Source: Bacteroidota bacterium | GTDB lineage: Bacteria; Bacteroidota; Bacteroidia; Bacteroidales; Prolixibacteraceae | Reading direction: 5' to 3' | DNA length: 6,019 nt | NCBI GenBank assembly: GCA_013203755.1 | Contig: JABMPI010000250.1 | Location: forward strand, 1 to 6,019 | Shown: in pieces, positions 1-5,927 of the stretch | Layout: each line of letters starts with the position of its first letter | How positions within the stretch are numbered: position 1 is the stretch's first letter | Made by a program: the position numbers and the translations under genes | The notes under the pieces: model-generated | The model's database searches: none | What the model saw: only the letters and a program-made list of their open reading frames with translations | Told to the model about the DNA's origin: nothing

Positions 1-1
1 T

Positions 2-736
2 ATTAATAACGATGGAAAAGACGAAATACTTGCCGGAGCAACTATTCTAAACGGTGATGGCCAAGTAATTACCATTTTGAAAACTAACACAGTAAAACTT
101 TGGTATGGCGGACATATCGATGGAATTGTTCCCATTCAACAAAACGGGAAATGGTACATTTCTGTAACCTACTGTGATGGATTGGGATTTGCACTTTTCG
201 ATGCTGATGGAAATAAGGAATGGGAAATAACAGGCGACCATTTTGAATATCTTGTTGGCGGTTATTTTTTCAATACGCCCGAATTAAAAGACCAGTTTCA
301 ACTCATCTCGAAAGTGCATTACAACGACGCAGATCCTCAAATTATGATGAATCAGGACGGTGAATTTTTAGGTATTTTTGAACCAAGCAGTACCGTTTTT
401 CCAATTGACTGGACAGGTGATGGCTACCACGAAATGGTTTTTGTTTTTCCTGCAACTATTTACTCAGGAAACAAAAGAATTGCCGACTTTTACCTTCCCG
501 AAAAGGAAGACGGATTTCCTTTCACAATTCGCGTTTCGGACATTATTGGTCGGGAGAATTTAAAACCAGACGGAATTCCAGATGTAGCAATTCGGGTGGT
601 AAATAATATAGATGAACATTATTTGCATATCTATTCAAACAAACACGGGAAAAAGCCGACAAACTATATTTATCCGGGAATTGGCTGGGAATCGTCGGCA
701 AATTATTTTACTAAATATTATGAATATGAGCGGTAG
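2..736 (+). CDS. FG-GAP-like beta-propeller protein, C-terminal part (5' end outside window)
   Basis: The frame is open from the first complete codon at base 2 to the TAG at 734-736, giving 244 visible codons. The TTG at 77 is not a credible start, because coding character continues upstream of it. Several acidic turns of the FG-GAP/VCBS calcium-loop type are visible: N-N-D-G-K-D-E at codons 2-8, D-A-D-G at 67-70, D-W-T-G-D-G-Y-H-E at 136-144 and K-P-D-G-I-P-D at 188-194, each beside a short hydrophobic strand. The spacing fits blades of a beta-propeller. Similar propellers occur in rhamnogalacturonan lyases of family PL11 and related Bacteroidota proteins, and the next gene encodes a GH105 that acts on lyase products. 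A secreted lyase-like or glycan-binding role is therefore plausible, but the catalytic part cannot be judged from this fragment. The fold is fairly well supported; the function is a guess. Confidence 0.6.
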   Translation: MNNDGKDEILAGATILNGDGQVITILKTNTVKLWYGGHIDGIVPIQQNGKWYISVTYCDGLGFALFDADGNKEWEITGDHFEYLVGGYFFNTPELKDQFQLISKVHYNDADPQIMMNQDGEFLGIFEPSSTVFPIDWTGDGYHEMVFVFPATIYSGNKRIADFYLPEKEDGFPFTIRVSDIIGRENLKPDGIPDVAIRVVNNIDEHYLHIYSNKHGKKPTNYIYPGIGWESSANYFTKYYEYER

Positions 737-738
737 AA

Positions 739-773
739 AGTCAGAAGTCAGAAGACCGGAGTCGGAAGCCAGG
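739..773 (+). repeat. Degenerate 7-bp tandem repeat (AGTCRGA-like), five units
   Basis: Five consecutive 7-bp units begin three bases after the preceding stop codon: AGTCAGA at 739-745, AGTCAGA at 746-752, AGACCGG at 753-759, AGTCGGA at 760-766 and AGCCAGG at 767-773. The first two are identical and the others differ at two or three positions. I recall similar AGTC(A/G)GA arrays in other Bacteroidota intergenic regions, but that is memory and not a search. No function is visible. Confidence 0.65.
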
Positions 774-788
774 AATGAAACATTTGGG

Positions 789-855
789 CGTCATGCTGAA
801 TTTATTTCAGCATCTCTCCATTAAAGAAAGATTCCGAAACGAGTTCGGAATGACG
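789..855. repeat. REPIN-like double-hairpin element
   Basis: This 67-bp element has inverted ends, CGTCAT at 789-794 and ATGACG at 850-855, and contains two independent hairpins of the same geometry. Hairpin 1 pairs ATGCTGAA (793-800) with TTCAGCAT (806-813) around a 5-nt loop. Hairpin 2 pairs ATTCCGAA (831-838) with TTCGGAAT (844-851), also around a 5-nt loop. Two inverted hairpins bounded by a shared terminal sequence are the arrangement of REP doublets (REPINs), which are mobilised by RAYT transposases. The family resembles a common Bacteroidota intergenic repeat as I remember it. Lying between two genes, it could act as an mRNA stem-loop or terminator, but there is no strong U-tract after either hairpin. 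Confidence 0.7.
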
Positions 856-912
856 AACACTTAATTTGACATTAATTGCCACGAGCGAGTAAAATATAAA
901 AACAAAAATAGA

Positions 913-1989
913 ATGAACATGAAATTTTGGAAACACCTGATTATTGGAGCGGTATTAATTACCGGACTATCTCCTGTTTATGCGCAGAATTCAGAGGAGG
1001 GATACAACCTGAACATTGAAGTTCAACCAGAGATGGTTGGTAAAAAGATTGTTGATAATATTGTTGAACGCCGTTTTGGCTGGCGATATCAGAAAGTTTG
1101 CACCTATTATGGAGCACTAATTTTTGCCGATGCATTGGATAACAAAAATATTAGCGAGCAGATAAAAGAGGGTTACACTCCTTTTTACAAAGGAAAACGC
1201 AAACCACATTCAGGGCATGTAGATTATAATGTATTTGGAATTTGGCCATTTGAATTGTATCGTCAATTTGGAGATACTAAATATCTCGACCTAGCTAAAA
1301 AATTAGCAGATGCAGAGTGGGAAAATCCACGCGAAGACGGATTAACGGATTTAACCCGTTTTTGGATTGACGACATGTACATGGTTGGTTCGTTGCAGGT
1401 ACAAGCTTATAAATCAACAAAAGATAGGATTTATATCGACCGCGCGGCTTTGCAATTAAAAGTGTATTGCGACAAATTACAAAAACCAAATGGTTTGTTC
1501 CATCACCGCGACGATGCTCCATTTTTCTGGGGACGTGGAAATGGTTGGGCTGCTGCTGCAATGACTGAGCTTTTATTGGTGCTTCCGGAGGACCATGAAC
1601 ATTATGGAGTAATTTTAGAAGCCTATCAAAAAATGATGTTGACTTTACTTGACTTTCAGGGTAAAGATGGCATGTGGCACCAGTTGCTTGATGATCCTGC
1701 AAGTTACCCGGAATCGTCGTGCACCGGAATGTTTTTATATGGATTGGCTTCAGGAATAGACAATGGCTGGCTTTCCTTTGAAAAATATTCTTCGAATGTT
1801 GAAAGAGCCTGGAATGCATTGGCTGGTTACGTTGACGAAAAAGGGGAAACTGAAAATGTTTGCGTTGGAGCAAACGCAAAAGACAATAAAAAACATTACC
1901 TGACTCGTCCAACAAGTACGGGTAATTTCCATGGGCAGGCTGCTGTTTTATGGGCTGCAACTGCTATGATTCGTTTGCAAAATAATTAG
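913..1989 (+). CDS. GH105 unsaturated rhamnogalacturonyl/glucuronyl hydrolase, secreted
   Basis: This 358-residue protein belongs to the GH88/GH105 (alpha/alpha)6-barrel group, typified by YteR, and its length is normal for GH105. The family removes the unsaturated uronic acid that polysaccharide lyases leave at the non-reducing end, by hydrating the C4-C5 double bond. Residues 1-24 form a Sec signal peptide (hydrophobic 8-20, V-Y-A before Q25), so it is exported, probably to the periplasm. Recognisable blocks are D-Y-N-V-F-G at 104-109, R-F-W-I-D-D-M-Y-M at 149-157 (D153 or D154 fits the catalytic Asp), H-H-R-D-D at 197-201, F-W-G-R-G-N-G-W at 205-212, P-E-S-S-C-T-G-M-F at 266-274 and a late F-H-G-Q at 339-342. 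A second in-frame ATG at 919 is an equally possible start. No Shine-Dalgarno sequence precedes either. The exact substrate (rhamnogalacturonan, arabinogalactan or ulvan oligosaccharides) is not readable from the sequence. Confidence 0.93.
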   Translation: MNMKFWKHLIIGAVLITGLSPVYAQNSEEGYNLNIEVQPEMVGKKIVDNIVERRFGWRYQKVCTYYGALIFADALDNKNISEQIKEGYTPFYKGKRKPHSGHVDYNVFGIWPFELYRQFGDTKYLDLAKKLADAEWENPREDGLTDLTRFWIDDMYMVGSLQVQAYKSTKDRIYIDRAALQLKVYCDKLQKPNGLFHHRDDAPFFWGRGNGWAAAAMTELLLVLPEDHEHYGVILEAYQKMMLTLLDFQGKDGMWHQLLDDPASYPESSCTGMFLYGLASGIDNGWLSFEKYSSNVERAWNALAGYVDEKGETENVCVGANAKDNKKHYLTRPTSTGNFHGQAAVLWAATAMIRLQNN

Positions 1990-2010
1990 TAGTTTTAGGG
2001 GAATAAATCT

Positions 2011-2026
2011 CGCAAAGTCGCAAAGA
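2011..2026 (+). repeat. Short CGCAAAG(T/A) direct repeat
   Basis: Two adjacent 8-bp units occur here, CGCAAAGT (2011-2018) and CGCAAAGA (2019-2026), 22 bases after the GH105 stop codon. CGCAAAG-type tandem units are familiar to me from Bacteroidota intergenic DNA, often with a complementary CTTTGCG arm downstream. Here only a decayed possible counterpart (GCCTTTAC, around 2059) follows, so this may be the relic of a hairpin element. Nothing else is evident in the 1990-2085 spacer. Confidence 0.35.
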
Positions 2027-2085
2027 AGAAGTATTACGCTAATTTTAGTATCCTCTGAGCCTTTACTAGCATTTAAATCTAAATC

Positions 2086-3360
2086 ATGAAAAGAAGGTCA
2101 TTCATACAAAAAACGTCCTTGGGTTTGGGCGGTGTAGTAATAAATCCAATCATTCCAACCAACATTTTTGCTAATCAACCAGTTTCTGGTGAATTATCGA
2201 AATTCCGTGTAAGCCGCTTAACTAATGGGCCAAAACACCATTTTTTTGGGTATTATGGCATGTCGCCATGGAACAAATCAGAATCAAAATTAGTATGCCT
2301 GGAATCTGGTTTTCACGACAGGCTCCCAAAACCGGGAGAGACTGCTAACATTGGTTTGGTAAACCAACAAAACGGTGATTTCAAAACCATTACAAAAACA
2401 TCGGCATGGAATCTTCAACAGGGATGTTTAATCCATTGGAACCCTTTAAAACCTAATAACGAAATTATATATAATGACCAGAAAGGGAGAGATTTAATTT
2501 CAGTAAAATTTGATGTAAACACAGGTTCTTCTTCACTTTTGCCCAGAACGATTAGTGCGGTTGCAACCACAGGAAAGTATGCGTTGAGTCTCACTTACGG
2601 ACGATTAGGAAGACTAAGAAAAGTGGTTGGATATGCTGATTCTGTTGATCCATATGCAAATGAAGCGCACCCAAAAAAGGATGGAGTTTTTCTTATCGAT
2701 TTAGAAACTAACGAAACAAAACTAATTGTAAGCATTGCTGAAGTTTTTGAAAAATCGGTTGCAGGATATCCCGCATTAGCAAAACGACACATGTGGTTTA
2801 ATCATACTGTAATTAACCCATCGTCCACGCGATTTTTATTTTTAGCTCGTGGAAGAAATGAAAAAAACAACCTCGATTCCGCTATGTTTACCGCAAATAT
2901 GAATGGTAGCAACCTGCAAATGGTTGTTCCTTTTGGTACCGGAGTTTCGCATTTTGGATGGAGAAACGACAATGAAATTATTGCAACTTTCACTCCTCCG
3001 GGAGAAAAAGAGATGAAACACTATCTATTTCCTGATAAAACATACGATTACAAAGTTGTTGGGGATGGTTTTATTATTGGAAACGGACATTGTACTTTTA
3101 CGCCAAATGCCAGATGGATGGCAACCGATCGTAAAATAAAAGAAAGCTATTCACAATCGGTTTGGTTGTACGATATGGAACTGAATAAAGGAATGATGTT
3201 GTGTAGTAAACCGGTTTACGAGAAAAAATATTTTAGTGGAGATACCCGATGTGATTTTCACCCACGCTGGAACCCATCAGGAAACAAAATTTGTTTTGAT
3301 GCTGTAGATCCGGAAACTTTGACGCGGCAAATGCATCTCGTTGAATTTCTAGATAGTTGA
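2086..3360 (+). CDS. Exported beta-propeller protein, PL22-like fold, possible uronate lyase
   Basis: The 424-residue protein starts with K-R-R-S-F-I-Q-K (2-9) and a weakly hydrophobic stretch to about residue 30, which is a Tat-like export leader. The remainder shows repeated propeller-blade motifs: G-C-L-I-H-W-N-P (113-120), W-F-N-H-T-V-I-N-P (237-245) followed by a strand, H-F-G-W-R-N-D-N-E (289-297), G-H-C-T-F-T-P-N-A-R-W (334-344) and D-F-H-P-R-W-N-P-S-G-N (390-400). The N-terminal block K-H-H-F-F-G-Y-Y-G-M-S-P-W (50-62) looks like a family signature. Histidines at blade starts (H240, H335, H392) recall oligogalacturonate lyase (PL22), which binds Mn through histidines in a seven-bladed propeller. 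Ulvan lyases PL24/PL25 are also propellers. The neighbouring GH105 needs lyase products, so a lyase is attractive, but identity to any named family is not established. A non-catalytic TolB/WD40-like protein is the alternative. Confidence 0.82.
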   Translation: MKRRSFIQKTSLGLGGVVINPIIPTNIFANQPVSGELSKFRVSRLTNGPKHHFFGYYGMSPWNKSESKLVCLESGFHDRLPKPGETANIGLVNQQNGDFKTITKTSAWNLQQGCLIHWNPLKPNNEIIYNDQKGRDLISVKFDVNTGSSSLLPRTISAVATTGKYALSLTYGRLGRLRKVVGYADSVDPYANEAHPKKDGVFLIDLETNETKLIVSIAEVFEKSVAGYPALAKRHMWFNHTVINPSSTRFLFLARGRNEKNNLDSAMFTANMNGSNLQMVVPFGTGVSHFGWRNDNEIIATFTPPGEKEMKHYLFPDKTYDYKVVGDGFIIGNGHCTFTPNARWMATDRKIKESYSQSVWLYDMELNKGMMLCSKPVYEKKYFSGDTRCDFHPRWNPSGNKICFDAVDPETLTRQMHLVEFLDS

Positions 3361-3436
3361 AAATAATTATAAATCGTGGTAGTTAAAACAAAAAATTGTA
3401 TTTTTAAAAGCGTAATATCATTATTATGAAACGAAC

Positions 3437-3484
3437 ATGAAATTTAGCATGCTAATTACACAAAAAAGCATGATTAAATTTCAT
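3437..3484. repeat. 48-bp imperfect inverted repeat (AT-rich stem-loop)
   Basis: The left arm is ATGAAATTTA (3437-3446), one unpaired G, then CATGCT (3448-3453). The right arm is AGCATG (3467-3472), two unpaired bases, then TAAATTTCAT (3475-3484). The arms give 16 base pairs around a 13-nt A-rich loop. The left arm itself contains a 12-bp palindrome, TTAGCATGCTAA (3444-3455), so two alternative folds compete. It lies between the propeller gene and the esterase gene. It could be an mRNA structure, an operator or a small miniature-element relic. It lacks the GC-rich stem and U-tract of a standard terminator. Confidence 0.55.
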
Positions 3485-3493
3485 CGAGAGTTC

Positions 3494-3509
3494 TCCGTCA
3501 GCTGACGGA
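3494..3509. repeat. Perfect 16-bp palindrome TCCGTCAGCTGACGGA
   Basis: TCCGTCAG (3494-3501) is followed directly by its reverse complement CTGACGGA (3502-3509), with no spacer, 30 bases upstream of the esterase start codon. In RNA the arms would need an unpaired centre, leaving a stem of about six GC-rich pairs. I recall CCGTCAGCTGACGG-type sequences as dispersed repeats in Bacteroidota, so a repetitive element is more likely than a gene-specific operator. A terminator or dimeric-protein binding site cannot be excluded. Confidence 0.55.
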
Positions 3510-3539
3510 TTGCAATTGAAAAATTAAAATTATAAACGG

Positions 3540-4235
3540 ATGAAATCAAGAAGAACATTTCTAAAAACATCAATTGCCCTTTCACCTGTATTAGCTTTCT
3601 CAAATATCGCTTTAAGTTCTAAAACTTTTGATCCTCCGAATGTCCTGATTATTGGCGATTCAATTTCAATTGGTTATACTCCTTTTATAAAAGAAACTAT
3701 TAGTTTCCGGGCCAATGTTAGTCGCCCGATGCAGGAAGATGGAAAGCCCGAGAATTGCCAGGGAACAACCAATGGTGTTAAAAATATAAAACGTTGGATT
3801 GGTGATACAAAGTGGGATATAATTCATTTTAATTTTGGTTTGCACGACCTAAAACATGTCGAGCCAGTTACCGGCAAAAACAGTAATAATCCAGATCATC
3901 CTCAACAAGCCGATTTAAAACAATACAAAATCAACTTAAAAGAAATTGTTGAAGTTCTAAAAACAACAGAGGCGAAACTTATTTTTGCCACCACCACTCC
4001 TTATCCTGATGATGTAGGCGCCCCACTTCGGAAACCCGGAATGCCGGAAAAATACAATCAGGCTGCTATTAAAATCATGAATAAAAATGGGATAACCATT
4101 AACAATTTATATGCTTTTATGCAACCACGGATGGCAGAATTACAACGCCCAAAAAACGTACATTTTACACAGGAAGGCAGCAGAGCTTTGGCAGAAAAAG
4201 TAGCAGAAAGAATTATTGAAGCTTTATTGGAATAA
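3540..4235 (+). CDS. SGNH/GDSL-family esterase with Tat-like leader
   Basis: The protein has 231 residues. Residues 3-9 read S-R-R-T-F-L-K, a textbook twin-arginine motif, followed by a hydrophobic segment to about residue 25. SGNH block I is I-I-G-D-S-I-S at 37-43, with S41 as nucleophile. The expected block II glycine probably lies in Q-G-T-T-N-G (74-79). Block III is N-F-G-L-H-D at 98-103, with H102 where most members have Asn. Block V is N-V-H-F-T at 206-210, with H208 as catalytic His. The Asp usual three residues before that His is K205 here. SGNH enzymes of this size are mostly carbohydrate or acyl esterases; in this setting removal of acetyl groups from the glycan is the natural role, but the substrate is inferred. 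ATG at 3540 places the Tat motif correctly, and no Shine-Dalgarno sequence is seen. It is probably co-oriented with, but 179 bp from, the propeller gene. Confidence 0.88.
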   Translation: MKSRRTFLKTSIALSPVLAFSNIALSSKTFDPPNVLIIGDSISIGYTPFIKETISFRANVSRPMQEDGKPENCQGTTNGVKNIKRWIGDTKWDIIHFNFGLHDLKHVEPVTGKNSNNPDHPQQADLKQYKINLKEIVEVLKTTEAKLIFATTTPYPDDVGAPLRKPGMPEKYNQAAIKIMNKNGITINNLYAFMQPRMAELQRPKNVHFTQEGSRALAEKVAERIIEALLE

Positions 4236-4366
4236 TAAATCTTTAATTGTAGCCAGAGTTGCACAAATTTGCCAACCAACATTATTTTTAACCAGATATT
4301 TAAACTGATTTTCTCGTTTACAAACAGTGTTCATATTTGAGTTTTGCCAAAACTACAATCAAAACT

Positions 4367-5278
4367 ATGAGAATCCGAGGTTTCCTTTTCACTTTATTTA
4401 TTTCCCTTTCAGCTTTTGCCCAAACCAACAATTTCACGGTTAACACACAAACAATAGTTGGCAAAAACACAAAATTTTGGAAAGCGGCCGGCTCCGATCA
4501 TCTTTTTTACCACGTAAATAAGCCAAGTGGGCAAGCACTTTTAAATCGAATGGAAAAATACCAATCGCACAAATACATGCGCTCGCACCATACTTTTGCT
4601 CAAGACTCAAAACATGGAGTAATACGTGGACAGAATGTTTATTCTGAAGATAAAAATGGAAATCCGGTTTATGATTTCTCAAACGTAAATAAAGTATTCG
4701 GAGAATATGTAAAACGTGGAATAAAACCTTATGTGGAGTACGATTACCTGCCTGAATTACTTGATGTAAAAACGAGCAAAGTGTTGGCTGGCAACGACGA
4801 AGGAATGACCATGCAAAACACTGGGCCAAACAACTGGAAAAAATGGTCAGATTTAATGAGAGCCGCCACTCTAAATTTTATTGAAGTTTTTGGTAAAGAG
4901 GAAGTGCGAACCTGGTATTTTGAAGTTTGGAACGAACCCGATGGATGGCCGGTTGACCAACTGGATCTTTTCTTTAAAATGTACGATGTTTTTGTTGATG
5001 CTGTAACATCGGTAGATTCGAAATTACGTGTTGGTGGTCCTGCTTGTTACCACGACTATTTTTTAAGACCATTTCTCGAACATGTAACAAAAGGCACCAA
5101 TTATGTAACAGGTAAAAAAGGAAGTCGTATCGATTTTATTTCCTATCACATTTACGGACTTTCAGGAGGGTGGCTGAACAAAGAACCACATATTCAACCA
5201 CAGGTTCAACGTTTTTCCCAATCTGTTTTATGGTTGCAGCGTTTAATTAAAGATTACCCCAAATTAAAAGAGACATAA
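4367..5278 (+). CDS. GH39-like glycosidase, N-terminal fragment (signal peptide and acid/base half)
   Basis: This is the 303-residue product made if translation stops at 5276-5278. ATG at 4367 is chosen over the TTG at 4337 because it begins a clean signal peptide: M-R-I-R, a hydrophobic core to residue 16 and cleavage near A18-Q19. The fragment carries the barrel's first strands, Y-V-E-Y-D-Y-L-P-E (122-130), the acid/base W-N-E-P-D (188-192), V-G-G-P-A (222-226) and S-Y-H-I-Y-G (259-264), all typical of GH39. It lacks the nucleophile and the last barrel strands, so it should be inactive alone. Confidence 0.75.
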   Translation: MRIRGFLFTLFISLSAFAQTNNFTVNTQTIVGKNTKFWKAAGSDHLFYHVNKPSGQALLNRMEKYQSHKYMRSHHTFAQDSKHGVIRGQNVYSEDKNGNPVYDFSNVNKVFGEYVKRGIKPYVEYDYLPELLDVKTSKVLAGNDEGMTMQNTGPNNWKKWSDLMRAATLNFIEVFGKEEVRTWYFEVWNEPDGWPVDQLDLFFKMYDVFVDAVTSVDSKLRVGGPACYHDYFLRPFLEHVTKGTNYVTGKKGSRIDFISYHIYGLSGGWLNKEPHIQPQVQRFSQSVLWLQRLIKDYPKLKET

Positions 5279-5899
5279 TTTCATATCAACGAATGGGGAA
5301 TGTCATCGAATTACTATCGCTTGGTTAAAGATTATCCCGATTTAAAATATCGCAATAACCAGGAATCGGCACTGTTTTTAGTGAAACTGGTAAATTCATT
5401 GTACCAGATTGAAGATAATTACAAATTCCCAACTACAATTTTAGGTTATTGGGGATTTGTTTGGGAAGCTGACGAAGATGAGTTTTTTGTTGGGAAACGA
5501 GAATTAACAACTGCCGGAGATATTCCAAAACCCATTCAAACTGGTTTCGAAATGTTAGCTAAATTAAAGGAAAACCGCATTGAAATTATACGTTCTAAAA
5601 AAGACAACCAATTTGGAATTTTGGCTACCAAATCGAAATTAGAAGAGATTGTATTAATTGCTTACAATTATGAGGAAGATGAAAAAGATCTGGACAGATC
5701 GGATGACTTACAAGTTGAACTAAAAGGATTAAAAGCAAATGCCACATATAATTTGGTTGAAACCAGTTTGGACCAAACAAACAATAATACATTTGCCGCA
5801 TGGGAAAAAATTGGTAGTCCTGCCAATTCTAAAAATGTGGATTTATTAACATTACAAAAGGCTGCAGAACTTTCGCCAACGCATAAAAACATTTTTTGA
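5279..5899 (+). pseudogene. GH39-like glycosidase, C-terminal fragment (nucleophile and beta-sandwich)
   Basis: This is the continuation in the same frame after the stop, beginning F-H-I-N-E-W-G with the predicted nucleophile Glu at 5291-5293. The first ATG (5300) lies after the nucleophile and has no properly spaced ribosome site, since GGGGA ends one base before it. It also has no signal peptide, so independent translation of a useful protein is unlikely. The segment contains the end of the barrel (Y-W-G-F-V-W-E, about 5449-5469) and a Lys/Glu-rich beta-sandwich region. It ends abruptly in S-P-T-H-K-N-I-F followed by TGA. Confidence 0.75.
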
Positions 5900-5927
5900 G
5901 GTGTTTACTTAATTAATATTATATTTG
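5895..5927 (+). promoter_or_regulatory. Bacteroidota-type promoter for the transposase gene
   Basis: TATATTTG at 5920-5927 is a perfect match to the Bacteroidota -7 consensus TAnnTTTG. TTTG at 5895-5898, 21 bases upstream, fits the -33 element. Transcription would begin around 5934, very close to the ATG at 5937, which favours translation from the second in-frame ATG at 5946. The -33 TTTG overlaps the end of the broken GH39 frame, so it may come from the host side of the IS junction. Confidence 0.5.

Larger units (their letters stand above)
4367..5899 (+). pseudogene. GH39-like glycosidase gene interrupted by in-frame TAA and truncated at the 3' end
   Basis: Two open stretches lie in the same reading frame and together read as one GH39-type (beta/alpha)8-barrel glycosidase of the xylosidase/arabinosidase kind, secreted by a Sec signal peptide. 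The catalytic acid/base motif W-N-E-P-D (codons 188-192) is before the TAA at 5276-5278, while the predicted nucleophile motif H-I-N-E-W-G (codons 306-311, E309) begins two codons after it. A single G-to-T change would turn a GAA codon into this TAA, restoring K-E-T-E-F-H-I-N-E-W-G. No frameshift is needed. The 3' end also looks cut: after W-E-K-I-G-S-P-A-N, homologues as I recall them continue into further beta-sandwich strands, but here the frame ends at 5899, just before an IS1595-type element. The gene is probably non-functional unless the stop is a sequencing error. Confidence 0.82.

Noticed and set aside
612..824. A 70-codon forward frame overlapping the end of the propeller gene and the repeat spacer
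   Set aside because: It overlaps the supported propeller frame for most of its length, and its tail is translated from the 7-bp repeats and hairpin element.
861..868. TTAATTTG as a promoter for the GH105 gene; CATATTTG (4332-4339) and TAATTTTA (2040-2047) for later genes
   Set aside because: Each misses one conserved base of TAnnTTTG and lacks a convincing -33 element; such near matches are frequent in AT-rich DNA.
1295..1960. A long reverse-strand open frame (221 codons) inside the GH105 gene
   Set aside because: It is fully covered by a clear GH105 coding frame, and its translation shows no domain-like pattern.
4337..4366. TTG at 4337 as the GH39 start
   Set aside because: It adds ten residues ahead of a normal signal peptide; ATG at 4367 gives a standard leader.
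4236..4366. Possible operator CAAATTTG (4264-4271) in the spacer before the GH39 gene
   Set aside because: It is only an 8-bp palindrome in AT-rich sequence and does not extend; nothing else stands out in this spacer.
5243..5347. Similar stretches encoding K-D-Y-P-K-L-K and K-D-Y-P-D-L-K, 78 bases apart, as evidence of a duplication causing the stop
   Set aside because: The copies differ at several bases, the frame is preserved between them, and the stop needs only one substitution. As I recall, intact relatives also carry both segments.
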